Source: Williamsia sp. (GTDB taxonomy: Bacteria; Bacteroidota; Bacteroidia; Chitinophagales; Chitinophagaceae). From it: a stretch of DNA of 64,000 nucleotides. The notes beneath the pieces are model-generated. The model made no database searches, was not told the origin of the DNA, and saw nothing but the letters and a program-made list of their open reading frames with translations. The stretch spans positions 124,001 through 188,000 of the forward strand of contig JADCRZ010000006.1 of assembly GCA_015069695.1 (NCBI GenBank), read 5' to 3'. This document shows, in pieces, positions 27,877-36,451 of the stretch. Position 1 is the stretch's first letter; each line of letters begins with the position of its first letter. The position numbers and the translations under genes were made by a program.

Positions 27877-29268
27877 TTGAAAAAGATAATCATCTGGTCA
27901 TTATTACTGATTGTGACTCTCGCATTGATTTGGGTTACTCATTATGCATTCACATCTTTTCCTATTATCAGCGGATTTGATGCAAAGCAAGTTTGCAACT
28001 GTACATTTGTTGCCAACAGAACAGCGAGAAGTCTGGATACTGGTGAAATGGCTGAATTCCCGTTTAGCTTAGCCAGGTATGAGATCAATCGCCAGGATCT
28101 ATCTGTTACAACTTCTATATGGGGCCTGGTAAAAAGAAAAGCCATTTACAGGAAAGGCATTGGCTGTACACTGATTACTGGTATTACAGAACAGGAATTG
28201 CGTTCACAGGCATTTATCATCCCTCCACCCATTGAAAGTAAAGATTCTATGCCTTGGCCGTTGGGCAACAGCGTTGCCGACACAATGAATGTAGGCATAA
28301 ATCAGGGTATGCTGAAATCCGTAGTTGATGAAGCTTTTACAGAACCATATCCAGGCAAGAAACAAAGGACGCGAGCTGTGATCGTGGTATATAACGGCCA
28401 ACTTGTTGCAGAACAATATGCACCCGGGTTTAATCAAAATACAAAAATGTATGGATGGTCTATGGCAAAAAGCATAACTGGTGCTTTAATAGGTACATTG
28501 GTGAAGCAAGGCTACCTTGATGTAAAACAGCCAGCACCTGTTCCAGAATGGAAAGACAAGAATGATCCCCGCCATTCCATAACACTTGAAAATTTATTGC
28601 AACAAACAAGCGGCCTTGATTTTTTGGAAGATTACACCAAGGCGAGCGATGCTACTTATATGATAGGTAGAGAAAAAGATATGGCTGCCTTTACGGCAAA
28701 TCATTCTCTTGCGCACAAGCCTGGCACTGTATTTAATTATTCCAGCGGCAACAGCAATATTCTCTCGCGCATTATAAGGCAAACAGTTGGAGAAAAGGAC
28801 TATGCCGCCTATCCCGCCACAGCTTTATTTTATAAGATTGGAATGTATCATACTTTGTTTGAACCGGATTGTTCCGGAACTTATGTAGGTTCATCATACA
28901 TAAATGCAACAGCAAGAGACTATGCACGATTTGGCCTGCTTTATTGTAATGATGGCGTATGGAGAGGCGAACGGATATTACCAGAGGGCTGGGTAAAGCA
29001 AACTGTAACGGCACCTGAAACCAACAAAGACAAAGATTACGGTTATCAGTTCTGGTTGAATGGCATAAATTACAATAATCCTTCCAGGCGTATTTATCCT
29101 GATGTTCCTGCAGATATGTTTTTTTGCGACGGATACGCAGGTCAGGCCATTTATATTATTCCTTCAAAAAAACTAGTTGTGGTAAGATTAGGACTAACAC
29201 TTGACAGGTCTTTTAATGAAAACGCCTTTTTAAGCAATATAATAAACACTATAAATAATGAACGATAA
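27877..29268 (+). CDS. Beta-lactamase-family serine hydrolase, membrane-anchored (cassette 8)
   Basis: 463 aa from a TTG start that begins an N-terminal membrane anchor (KKIIIWSLLLIVTLALIW). The class C/penicillin-binding-protein fold is shown by S195-M-A-K198 in MYGWSMAKSITGALIG, Tyr288 in FNYSSGNSN, and the third box GYAGQAIYIIP in place of KTG/HxG. Such proteins are mostly esterases or peptidases of the periplasm; antibiotic resistance should not be assumed. It is the longest gene in the array. Confidence 0.85.
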   Translation: MKKIIIWSLLLIVTLALIWVTHYAFTSFPIISGFDAKQVCNCTFVANRTARSLDTGEMAEFPFSLARYEINRQDLSVTTSIWGLVKRKAIYRKGIGCTLITGITEQELRSQAFIIPPPIESKDSMPWPLGNSVADTMNVGINQGMLKSVVDEAFTEPYPGKKQRTRAVIVVYNGQLVAEQYAPGFNQNTKMYGWSMAKSITGALIGTLVKQGYLDVKQPAPVPEWKDKNDPRHSITLENLLQQTSGLDFLEDYTKASDATYMIGREKDMAAFTANHSLAHKPGTVFNYSSGNSNILSRIIRQTVGEKDYAAYPATALFYKIGMYHTLFEPDCSGTYVGSSYINATARDYARFGLLYCNDGVWRGERILPEGWVKQTVTAPETNKDKDYGYQFWLNGINYNNPSRRIYPDVPADMFFCDGYAGQAIYIIPSKKLVVVRLGLTLDRSFNENAFLSNIINTINNER

Positions 29269-29951
29269 ACAGATAACAGCAATTGTAACGTTTATGATTT
29301 CAAAAACCGCCCATGCTTCACTGTAAGGTGGCGACACTACCTTGGCTGACAGAACAGAAAGAAAAGTTTGACATAAACTGGGAGCACAAACAATGGCTGA
29401 TATACTGGAAACTGTTTTGGGCAAGACAAAAACTTAAACACCAAAAGCGGTTAGCATAGGATTTCTGCTATGCAGGCTAACAGAAGTAAATTCAGCTATG
29501 TATCGCCCATTGGCTGCATATTCACCTGACGAACAGAGGAACCCTTTAAATATACAGGGAACAAATATTTTTTACAGATTTTCAATAATTCATGATTCAT
29601 TGACCGTTTTAATTTTTAAGTATTAAAAGCTTTCCGAAGTGCAACGTAGAGGGTACGACAGATACAATGACATTAGTTAGACAACACCAAATCGGCATAC
29701 AAGCCGGCCACCATCAAAATTTTTGTGCAATTGGAGCATAACGATGAAATAATCAGCGACGGTGCATATCCAAGCTTTGTTTTCGGGGATAGAATTCTGT
29801 CGGGCCGGAGTTCCAATAATCAACTTTTAATTATACATTGAGCTTCAATTCCGGCGTGACGAGCTTTAAATGCCATACCTGCACAAAGCCTTTTACCGTT
29901 AGCAGCCCGGCTATAACAAAACTCACTTCTAGACAAAGTAATTATAAGTGA
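29269..29951 (+). repeat. Inter-cassette region with two attC-like sites and no gene
   Basis: 683 bp. Site one starts at GCGGTTAGCATAGG (29447) with a local GTTAGC/GCTAAC hairpin and ends at the core ATTGGCTGCATA (29509-29520). Site two begins GCCGGCCACC (29703), contains GGGCCGGAGTTCC (29802-29814), a close copy of the 35162 motif, and ends in R' GTTAGCAGCCCGGC (29898-29911). About 180 bp between the sites has no ORF and may be a decayed cassette. Confidence 0.5.
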
Positions 29952-30479
29952 ATGATAAATATGGATTTTACGGCTTTTCCCACTTTGACGACTGAAAGAC
30001 TAATCCTTAGGCAATTATCGATTGACGACCAGCATGATATTTTTGTTTTGCGCTCAGACCCAGAAATAAACAAATACCTTGACAGACAACCAAGTAAGAC
30101 GACTGAAGATGCAGTAAACTTTATCAACAAGATCAATGATAACAATGAAAAACATATTTCATTTTATTGGGCGGTTACCTTAACAGAAACAAAAACATTT
30201 GTAGGCACAATTTGCCTATTTGGCTTTTCAAAAGAAGAAAATAGTTGTGAAATCGGGTATGAACTTATGACGAAATCTCAAGGGCAAGGAATAATGAAAG
30301 AAGCTGTACAAGCAGTTATTGACTTTGTTTTTCATACTTTGAAGTTAAAAAAAGTACTTGCTTTTACGCATTGCGACAATGAGCATTCAACCAAACTTCT
30401 GACAAAGCTCAATTTTGTAAAATCCAAAAGATTTGATACAGAAAATCCCCATTTAAATGTTTTCACTTTGACACAATAA
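29952..30479 (+). CDS. GNAT-family N-acetyltransferase, RimJ/RimL type (cassette 9)
   Basis: 175 aa. The start TLTTERLILRQLSIDD is typical of RimL-like GNATs. ETKTFVGTICLFGFSKEENSCEIGYELMTKSQGQGIMKEAV includes the acetyl-CoA loop (Q-G-Q-G-I), and CDNEHSTKLLTKLNFVKSKR is the usual last motif. It probably acetylates an amine of a small molecule or protein N-terminus. R' GTTAGCAGCCCGGC before it and GCCCGAACCGCCAAC (30518-30532) after it match as complements except for transition differences. Confidence 0.9.
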   Translation: MINMDFTAFPTLTTERLILRQLSIDDQHDIFVLRSDPEINKYLDRQPSKTTEDAVNFINKINDNNEKHISFYWAVTLTETKTFVGTICLFGFSKEENSCEIGYELMTKSQGQGIMKEAVQAVIDFVFHTLKLKKVLAFTHCDNEHSTKLLTKLNFVKSKRFDTENPHLNVFTLTQ

Positions 30480-30517
30480 AACTAACAACAACACAGCAAG
30501 ACATACTAGAAACAAAA

Positions 30518-30717
30518 GCCCGAACCGCCAACATGGGTATTGCTGCAATTTTGGCTGGACGTTGTAAGCATCAGCAGCATTAAAAATCAAGCTTTCGTTC
30601 CAGCTTGATACTATAAATTTGGCCAATGAATAAAACATCAATAACAGCTCAGCTACCAACAGTGGCTGTAGCGTACTTTAAATGCCCAAACTGCAGCAAT
30701 ACCCATTCGTTATAGGC
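30518..30717 (+). repeat. attC-like site with the best-conserved arms, 200 bp
   Basis: R'' GCCCGAACCGCCAAC, then arm ATGGGTATTGCTGCA (30533-30547), which is a perfect 15-nt complement of TGCAGCAATACCCAT (30692-30706). GGCTGGACG follows the left arm and CTATAAATTTGGCC lies in the centre. R' core GTTATAGGC (30709-30717). Confidence 0.7.
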
Positions 30718-30759
30718 AAGCTCAAACATAAAATTCAACCTTTTAAACATCAAAACTAT

Positions 30760-31047
30760 ATGAAGCTTATTCTTTTACTAACTATCGTTCTGCTTTCTTC
30801 CTGCGAAAACAACAAAGAAATCATTGTAAACAGGCAACAAGCTATTAAGAAAGAAATGGAACAAGTAAAAGCACTTTATTACAAAAAATCAGACAGTTTG
30901 GGAAGTATAAAGGAAGCTGATACCAGTTCGGTGAAGCATCTTAAAATTGCAGAAGAATTGGTCTCAGCCGATGGGCGAAAAACAGTTACGTTAATTAAGC
31001 TTCAGAAGGAATATGATTCCTTGGAAGTAGAGTCAAAGAAATACTAA
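30760..31047 (+). CDS. Small lipoprotein of unknown function (cassette 10)
   Basis: 95 aa from ATG 30760; the upstream in-frame ATG at 30682 lies inside the attC-like site. The signal peptide ends in LLSSC (LILLLTIVLLSSCEN), so it is a lipoprotein. The mature part is charged and helical, possibly coiled coil (QQAIKKEMEQVKALYYKKSDS; KLQKEYDSLEVESKKY). No family recognised. Confidence 0.7.
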   Translation: MKLILLLTIVLLSSCENNKEIIVNRQQAIKKEMEQVKALYYKKSDSLGSIKEADTSSVKHLKIAEELVSADGRKTVTLIKLQKEYDSLEVESKKY

Positions 31048-31290
31048 GCCTACCTGCAGCATTGTATTTGCGTGATGGCGGCAATAGGGAAGCAGGGCTT
31101 CAGCTTTTGATTCCCCATTTCCCTTATCAGGTGAAGTCCGGGCTGAACGAATAAAGCCTGGAAACAGCATACAACATCAACAGCATTGATCTTACCGGCA
31201 GCGGTTCGGACTGGCGAATAATGGAATGTTAGCACAGCAGAAAGCCAAGACCGTTGCATGCAAGCGTAAAGACACAACGTATATTTATAT
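31048..31290 (+). repeat. attC-like region
   Basis: GCCTACC at 31048 partly complements R' GTTATAGGC of cassette 10. The left arm GCATTGTATTTGCGTGATGG pairs loosely with the right arm CATGCAAGCGTAAAGACACAACG. CGTTGCATGCAAGC occurs here (31252) and again near 35209. Confidence 0.45.
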
Positions 31291-31314
31291 TAGCATCCAC
31301 AAGAAGACAAGATC

Positions 31315-31767
31315 ATGTCAAAAAACAAATTACTGAGAATGGACAATGTTGGTATCGTTGTAGAATCTCTCGATGATGCCATCTCTTTTTTCACAGAAAT
31401 AGGCCTGAAGCTCGAAGGGAGATACAGCATTGAAGGTGAGTGGGCCGGGCGCGTTACCGGCTTGGGTTCTCAAGCTGTAGAGATTGCTATGATGGTTACC
31501 CCGGATGGGCACAGCCGGCTCGAGATTTCGCGATTTCTCACCCCTCCTACTATCTCAGATCACCGTACTGCCCCTGTGAACGCGCTGGGATACTTACGCG
31601 TCATGTTCACGGTTGAAGACATTGACGAAATGGTATCCAGGCTCAGCAAGCATGGTGCTCAACTCGTTGGCGAAGTAGTTCAGTACGAGAACCTGTATCG
31701 GCTCTGCTACATTCGCGGAACCGAAGGGCTACTTATCGGACTGGCAGAACAACTCGATAAAAAATGA
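31315..31767 (+). CDS. VOC-family (glyoxalase/bleomycin-resistance-like) protein (cassette 11)
   Basis: 150 aa. One VOC module pair: MDNVGIVVESLDDAISFFTEIGLKLEGR at the start and VNALGYLRVMFTVEDIDEMVSRLSKHGA in the second half, ending in an YENLYRLCYIRGTEGLLIGLAE strand with the metal-ligand Glu. VOC proteins are metal-dependent isomerases, dioxygenases or drug-binding proteins, so the substrate is unknown. The stop is followed 12 bp later by the dispersed 58-bp repeat instead of a clear attC-like core. Confidence 0.9.
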   Translation: MSKNKLLRMDNVGIVVESLDDAISFFTEIGLKLEGRYSIEGEWAGRVTGLGSQAVEIAMMVTPDGHSRLEISRFLTPPTISDHRTAPVNALGYLRVMFTVEDIDEMVSRLSKHGAQLVGEVVQYENLYRLCYIRGTEGLLIGLAEQLDKK

Positions 31768-31778
31768 ATAACGAATAT

Positions 31779-31836
31779 CTTATACCGATTTGAATTTGCC
31801 GGTGTGCAGTGTTGAGAAGGCGTATATGAAATGCAT
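31779..31836 (+). repeat. 58-bp dispersed repeat, copy 1
   Basis: Begins CTTATACCGATTTGAATTT and continues GGTGTGCAGTGTTGAGAA to ATGAAATGCAT. A near-identical copy in opposite orientation lies at 37564-37621, and the first 19 bases recur at 46902-46920. It sits at a truncated gene. Confidence 0.75.
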
Positions 31837-31854
31837 ACATAAAACACATGATAG

Positions 31855-32223
31855 CAGGAACCCAGCACGTATGGAGAATTCTTTCCACTTGCAGCGGCCA
31901 TACGCGAGGATAATAACATAGCTAGCATAGCAACCTATGGCGGTGACGAACAGCTATCGTCAGACAAAGTTATAGCAGATCTCAAGGCTGGACTAAAAGC
32001 AGGAGCAAACAAAGGTGATTACAAAGCAATAGCCATCTTTTATGATGTAAGAACAAGTGATCCTGGCACAAACCAGAAAACTGATGCAGTAGCCGTTTTC
32101 GTTGAAAATAGGGAAGAGTCAATAGCTTATAGATATTTCTACGCTTATACGCTAACAAAAGACAAAGCTTTGATATTCGCTAACAGCTGGAAAGAAAGAA
32201 CTGAAAAAGAAGTATTTATCTAA
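31855..32223 (+). pseudogene. 5'-truncated gene of a conserved unknown family
   Basis: An open frame without a start codon, from a stop at 31852 to TAA at 32223 (about 122 codons). It is protein-like from STYGEFFPLAAAIREDNNI through ATYGGDEQLSSDK, GLKAGANKGDYKAIAIFYDVR, QKTDAVAVFVENREES, ending EKEVFI. The style matches a small conserved protein family of unknown function whose N-terminal part is missing here. The 58-bp repeat lies 19 bp upstream, which suggests that a rearrangement removed the 5' end and the preceding recombination site. Confidence 0.6.
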
Positions 32224-32474
32224 GTTATAAACGTACTATCAAATCCCTGCTGCAAACAGGCAGCTTTAATCCAGCAAGGCAAACGGATATGCAGTAGAAC
32301 GGTTTCAATGAATCAACAACAGGTTCAAAGGGCGAGCAGGGCTAAGCGGCCGAACGGACAATAATTTTCCTATAACTTGAGCAGCCGCCTTAGCCCGCCA
32401 TGGCACAGATTGCCCACCGGCAATGTTGGCTGGCTTTGACGATAATTTTGACAATAACCCCCAAGAGAATGACA
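32224..32474 (+). repeat. attC-like region before a truncated cassette
   Basis: The right half is recognisable: GCCCGCCATGG, ATTGCCCACCGGCAATG and the R' core GTTGGCTGGC (32425-32434). Read on the other strand it resembles the CCAACATTGC...GGCGGG arms of other sites. The left half is unclear. Confidence 0.4.
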
Positions 32475-32636
32475 ATGAAAAAGTTGATGACATTGGCGTT
32501 ACTATTTATCATGGCAAACAGCGTTATTTGCCAAATCAACTATTTGGAGAAAGGAAATCAGCAGCTGAACGATAAAAACTTTGCCGCCGCTGAACAGACA
32601 TTTCTAGAGGCAATTAATCTGACACTACTAACATGA
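32475..32636 (+). pseudogene. 3'-truncated exported TPR-type protein
   Basis: 53 aa from ATG 32475: a signal peptide (KKLMTLALLFIMANSVICQ) followed by the start of one tetratricopeptide unit (YLEKGNQQLNDKNFAAAEQTFLEAINL), then a premature stop. The expected further repeats are absent, so only the 5' end of a longer gene remains. Confidence 0.5.
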
Positions 32637-32755
32637 TTTATCGAACAACAAGCAAGACAAAATATAAAAGATCTAAAAAATAGGCTTTGCTGCTACCGGC
32701 AAAGTATTTCCGCTGGCAGAACAGACACAGCTCAGCACGCCGCAATAAAAATGAC

Positions 32756-33118
32756 ATGACGAACAACTTAATTGAACAATTCAAGGAGAATGCGAAAATT
32801 CACTTTGACATTGATTATACTGACATGAGATCTGTAAGAAGAGGCAATAAAGCAGCTTATAAGCTTTTTGAACTTGCAGAAAAGCTTAAAGATCATAACC
32901 AGATAAATGAGTTTGCCGAACTGCTTCATGACAATCATCATAAAGTCGATCTTTGGACGGCTCATATACTTCTAGAAAGAGTCAAAGTTAAAGACGTGCT
33001 GGCTGAAAAAGCTTTGGAAATTATCAGGCTTTATGCGAATGCTGAAGATGTAAATGCCTATGGTGAAAAATTTTGGCTGCAAGAATGGTCTAAACGATGC
33101 GCTCAACAAAAAAAGTAA
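32756..33118 (+). CDS. DUF2019-like small helical protein (cassette 12, first gene)
   Basis: 120 aa from ATG 32756 (MTNNLIEQFKENA); the upstream in-frame ATG at 32687 falls in the inter-cassette region. The all-helical HEAT-like pattern (AAYKLFELAEKLKDHNQINEFAELL, VDLWTAHILLERVKVKDVLAEKALEII) resembles DUF2019 proteins, often found near polymorphic toxins. The gene overlaps the next by 22 bp. CTGGCAG (32713-32719) before it and CTGCCAG after the second gene are complementary. Confidence 0.65.
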   Translation: MTNNLIEQFKENAKIHFDIDYTDMRSVRRGNKAAYKLFELAEKLKDHNQINEFAELLHDNHHKVDLWTAHILLERVKVKDVLAEKALEIIRLYANAEDVNAYGEKFWLQEWSKRCAQQKK

Positions 33119-33903
33119 TTTCCGGTATGCTTAAGCTGCTGCTGATTTTCTATATTCTTATTTGCATAGGACTTTATTTCTTTCAAGAGAAACTTCTTTT
33201 CTTCCCGGCCAAGCTGGACAAAAATTACCAATTTCCTTTCAACCAGCCTTTTGACGAGATAAACATCCAAACAAAAGACGGACACTTGTTAAATGGTCTG
33301 TTGTTCAATGCAGACAGCGCAAAAGGCCTGATATTCTACCTGCATGGCAACGCTGGTGCTTTGAATAACTGGGGAGAGGTGGCCAAACTTTACACAAGCT
33401 TACATTACAACATATTCATTTTGGACTACCCCGGCTATGGCAAGAGTGAAGGCTCGATCAAAAATGAGACACAGTTGCTTGATGATATTCAGAGTGCCTA
33501 TGACAGGATAAAACAGCAGTTTCACGAAAACAGCATTGTTGTTCTGGGCTACTCCCTGGGCACAGGGCCTGCAGCCTACCTTTCCGCAACCAACCATCCA
33601 AAGCTTCTGGTTCTGCAAGCTCCCTATTACAGCTTGACAGACATGATGCGGCGCAGGTATCCGCTCATTCCTACTTTCCTTTTAAAGTATAAGTTTCAGA
33701 CAAACGAGTACCTGAAAGACTGCAAGATGCCGGTTGTTATTTTTCATGGAGACCGGGACGAAGTAATCTACTATGGTTCTTCGCTGAAACTACAAAAAGA
33801 ATTCAAACCAGGTGACACGTTGATTGCGCTAAGAGGACAAGGACACAACGGCATAACCGACAATCCGGATTACATTGCCGCAATACAAACAATCCTTGAA
33901 TAA
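33097..33903 (+). CDS. Alpha/beta-hydrolase, membrane-anchored (cassette 12, second gene)
   Basis: 268 aa. N-terminal helix (GMLKLLLIFYILICIGLYFF) followed by FQEKLLFFPAKL, the usual opening of BEM46/YqkD-like hydrolases. Catalytic features: oxyanion HGNAG, nucleophile in GYSLGTGPAAYL, Asp in VIFHGDRDEVI, His in RGQGHNGI. It is probably an esterase or thioesterase at the cytoplasmic membrane; the substrate is unknown. ATG 33097 overlaps the preceding gene by 22 bp; a start at ATG 33127 is also possible. Confidence 0.9.
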   Translation: MRSTKKVISGMLKLLLIFYILICIGLYFFQEKLLFFPAKLDKNYQFPFNQPFDEINIQTKDGHLLNGLLFNADSAKGLIFYLHGNAGALNNWGEVAKLYTSLHYNIFILDYPGYGKSEGSIKNETQLLDDIQSAYDRIKQQFHENSIVVLGYSLGTGPAAYLSATNHPKLLVLQAPYYSLTDMMRRRYPLIPTFLLKYKFQTNEYLKDCKMPVVIFHGDRDEVIYYGSSLKLQKEFKPGDTLIALRGQGHNGITDNPDYIAAIQTILE

Positions 33904-34005
33904 GAGAAATGAACAGTCAACCAGGGCTGCCAGGATGGCGTTTTGGGGCATGAACTCCATTGCACGCCGTCACGACAGCAATCCTTTCAGTTTGATGATC
34001 ATGCT

Positions 34006-35016
34006 ATGAAGATAAATTATACCCTATGTGAGAGTTGCCGGATAAGACCGGTTGAAAAGTCGGAGCCTCTTGAAGAAGGAATGCCACCCTATCGTTTGTG
34101 CGAAAAGTGCCACGAGCGATTGATAAACTACGCACTGCGCCCTTTAGAGTTCTTCAATCTTGCTGCCATTCATGGACACAGCTACTTTTTGCATGACGAC
34201 TTCTATGACTTTGACACGGGTGAAGCCACACAACCCAAAACAGCCGTAGAAGAGCCGGATAGATTTCCCTTCCCCGATTTGCATGCAATCAAAACAAACC
34301 TAGAAAAGGCAACGGATTTTGCCTGCGTTCAATATTTCACCAGCAGCGAGGTTATTGAACTGCTGAAAAAATTTGATAAAAAAGCCATTTTAAATTACAT
34401 CAAATTCAAGGTCGACTATAACAGGTCAATCAACTACAAGGCATTTGAAATTGCAGCCCAAGTTCTTGCCTCGTATGCCGCTGACTGGGTACGGGAACAG
34501 TGGAACAACCAACATGAAAACGAACTGCTGGATTTCGCACCCGCTTTAGCCGCCTGCCTTCCTTTCAATGAAGCCTTTGCTATTGTAACAACGGAAATAG
34601 AAGGTTCACCCCAAAAATCATTTGCTGATAACAGTTCCGCTTTGCTTTATTTTCGAAGCGGCCAAACACTCGATTGGCTTGAGAATGTCAAAGACCGGAT
34701 TATAAACGTTTCTTCCATTTGGGGTGTTTTGGTTGCGGCATCCATGTTTGATTGGCCCAGAGCGAAAAAGTGGCTGGAGGAAGGCAGGCCATTGAGTTTG
34801 ATTGCTCTTGACGCTTTGCTCTACTGCACAACGACAGGTAACAGACATAACCAGTCGCTGTGGCTCCTTGAGCATCCGCCAACGCTTCTTAAACCGGTGG
34901 AACCGGAAGACATGGTAAACACAATCACAACATACCTTAAAAAAGACAACGCCCCAAGATCAAAGGAGACGGCGAAACAAATCATCGATAACCTGGCCTC
35001 GACAGCTCGACAATGA
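34006..35016 (+). CDS. Unknown protein with N-terminal zinc-ribbon-like Cys cluster (cassette 13)
   Basis: 336 aa from ATG 34006. The N-terminus has CESC...CEKC spacing, typical of a small zinc ribbon. The body is helical with repeat-like parts (AFEIAAQVLASYAADWVREQW; SSIWGVLVAASMFDWPRAKKWLEE; LSLIALDALLYCTT). It resembles conserved hypothetical proteins without assigned function, possibly DNA- or protein-binding through the ribbon. The composition is slightly less AT-rich than cassettes 1-6. Confidence 0.7.
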   Translation: MKINYTLCESCRIRPVEKSEPLEEGMPPYRLCEKCHERLINYALRPLEFFNLAAIHGHSYFLHDDFYDFDTGEATQPKTAVEEPDRFPFPDLHAIKTNLEKATDFACVQYFTSSEVIELLKKFDKKAILNYIKFKVDYNRSINYKAFEIAAQVLASYAADWVREQWNNQHENELLDFAPALAACLPFNEAFAIVTTEIEGSPQKSFADNSSALLYFRSGQTLDWLENVKDRIINVSSIWGVLVAASMFDWPRAKKWLEEGRPLSLIALDALLYCTTTGNRHNQSLWLLEHPPTLLKPVEPEDMVNTITTYLKKDNAPRSKETAKQIIDNLASTARQ

Positions 35017-35377
35017 ACAAAAGCACAAACCGCCTGCCTGGGGACTGCTGCCAGGGCAGGCAACAGAATAAACTTCGCCTGTGTACAGGTATCGGCAGGA
35101 GTTACAGCTTGGCGAACAATACCAAATAACGGAACAAACAATCAGTTTTTATCTATAAATTGGGCCGGGGTTCCGGGCTAGACGTTCATTAAAATAGCGT
35201 TACAGCAACAAGCCCTTCGTTGCATGCAAGCTTTGAGATACCCCCTGCCTTGTATAGCGATTGAGTACTGTTTGTGGACTGCCGGAATGCCAGTCTCCAT
35301 CTGCACAAAGCCCTGGCATAGCGGACGCTGTAAAAAGAAATTGACAAACCATAGACAACAATAAAAATGAGGATCAT
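35017..35377 (+). repeat. Inter-cassette attC-like region
   Basis: 361 bp without a gene. Left part CCGCCTGCCTGGGG and a local GCCTGCC/GGGCAGGC hairpin. The centre holds CTATAAATTGGGCCGGGG and GTTCCGGGCTAGACGTT (35170-35186), near copies of motifs in the 23087 and 29703 sites. The right part has CGTTGCATGCAAGC and CTGCACAAAGCC, also seen in other sites (31252, 29879). Exact cores are not certain. Confidence 0.5.
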
Positions 35378-35950
35378 ATGAGAAAAATAATTTCATTTAT
35401 GCACATATCGCTTGACGGTTTTGTTGCAGGATTGAACGGAGAAATGAACTGGATTAAAGTTGATGAAGAAATTTTTGATCATATCGGCAAGCGGATAGGT
35501 GAAAGTGACACTGCCTTATATGGAAGGGTAACGTATCAAATGATGGAAGATTACTGGCCTACTGCAGGTGATCATCCGGCAGCAAGCAAGCACGACATTG
35601 AACATGCAAAGTGGTATAAGAAAGCCCACAAGGTTGTGCTATCAAAAACCATGAAAGATGCAGGTTTGAGCAATACAAAGATTATTGAAGACAATCTTTC
35701 CGACAGAATAAATGAAATAAAACAACAGGCCGGTGAAGACATCTTACTTTTTGGCAGTCCGACAGCAACACACTCCCTTATTCAACTAGGCTTAATCGAT
35801 GGCTATTGGCTTTTCGTGAATCCCGTTATCCTTGGAAGAGGTATTCCATTGTTTGTAGACATCAAAGAAAAAATAAACCTGAAACTACTGACTACCCGGC
35901 AATTCACTAGCGGAGTAACCGAACTGAATTACATGGTGAACAGGCAATAA
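35378..35950 (+). CDS. DHFR/RibD C-terminal-domain-family protein (cassette 14, first gene)
   Basis: 190 aa. Opening MRKIISFMHISLDGFVAG and the later ALYGRVTYQMMEDYW, KVVLSKTM, and ILLFGSPTATHSLIQLGLIDGYWLFVNPVILGRGIPLF are the standard features of RibD-C/YyaP-like reductases. These use NAD(P)H, and their substrates are mostly unknown. It is not a classical trimethoprim-type dihydrofolate reductase. It is followed 30 bp later by the CYTH gene, probably within the same cassette. Confidence 0.88.
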   Translation: MRKIISFMHISLDGFVAGLNGEMNWIKVDEEIFDHIGKRIGESDTALYGRVTYQMMEDYWPTAGDHPAASKHDIEHAKWYKKAHKVVLSKTMKDAGLSNTKIIEDNLSDRINEIKQQAGEDILLFGSPTATHSLIQLGLIDGYWLFVNPVILGRGIPLFVDIKEKINLKLLTTRQFTSGVTELNYMVNRQ

Positions 35951-35980
35951 CAAGTTGGGCAAAATCGCTTAATATTCCTT

Positions 35981-36451
35981 ATGGCAGTAGAAATTGAAAG
36001 AAAATACCTGGTTGACATTGGCAAATGGAATAAGCCTGATAATTGCGATAAACACTTTTACAGGCAGGGATACATCCTGACAGAACCAGAGAAAACCATC
36101 CGCGTGCGGGTGACAGATGACAATGGCTTTATTACCATTAAAGGCAAACCGGTTGGCGCCTCAAGGTCAGAGTACGAGTACTCAATCCCCAGGCAAGATG
36201 CGACCGAACTTCTGGACAAGTTTTGTGCATCGGTTGTTTCGAAGTTCAGGTACAAGGTCCCCTTCGCCGGCAAAGTTTGGGAAGTCGATGAGTTCCTGGA
36301 GGCCAATGAAGGATTGATTGTTGCTGAAATTGAATTGACAAGCGAGGACGAGACTTTTGAAAGACCTGAATGGATAAGTGAAGAAGTGACGGGTATTGAG
36401 AAATACTACAATTCCAATTTGTCCAAGCACCCATTCAAGCATTGGCATTAA
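35981..36451 (+). CDS. CYTH-domain protein (cassette 14, second gene)
   Basis: 156 aa. The CYTH signature EIERKYLV (ExExK) starts at residue 4, followed by the basic and acidic tunnel residues in KTIRVRVTDDNGFITIKGK, SRSEYEYSIP, RYKVPFAGKVWEVDEF and GLIVAEIELTSEDE. CYTH proteins act on triphosphates (triphosphatase or adenylate cyclase class IV type); single-domain bacterial members are often inorganic triphosphatases. Activity here is inferred from the family. It is followed by CGGCCAACCC, an R''-like core. Confidence 0.9.
   Translation: MAVEIERKYLVDIGKWNKPDNCDKHFYRQGYILTEPEKTIRVRVTDDNGFITIKGKPVGASRSEYEYSIPRQDATELLDKFCASVVSKFRYKVPFAGKVWEVDEFLEANEGLIVAEIELTSEDETFERPEWISEEVTGIEKYYNSNLSKHPFKHWH

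Noticed and set aside
27877-29268. Beta-lactamase-like gene as an antibiotic-resistance cassette
   Set aside because: The third box is not KTG and the anchor and length fit esterase/peptidase-type serine hydrolases; resistance cannot be claimed.
35378-35950. DHFR-like gene as a trimethoprim-resistance dfr cassette
   Set aside because: The sequence is RibD-C/YyaP type, not a DfrA or DfrB dihydrofolate reductase.
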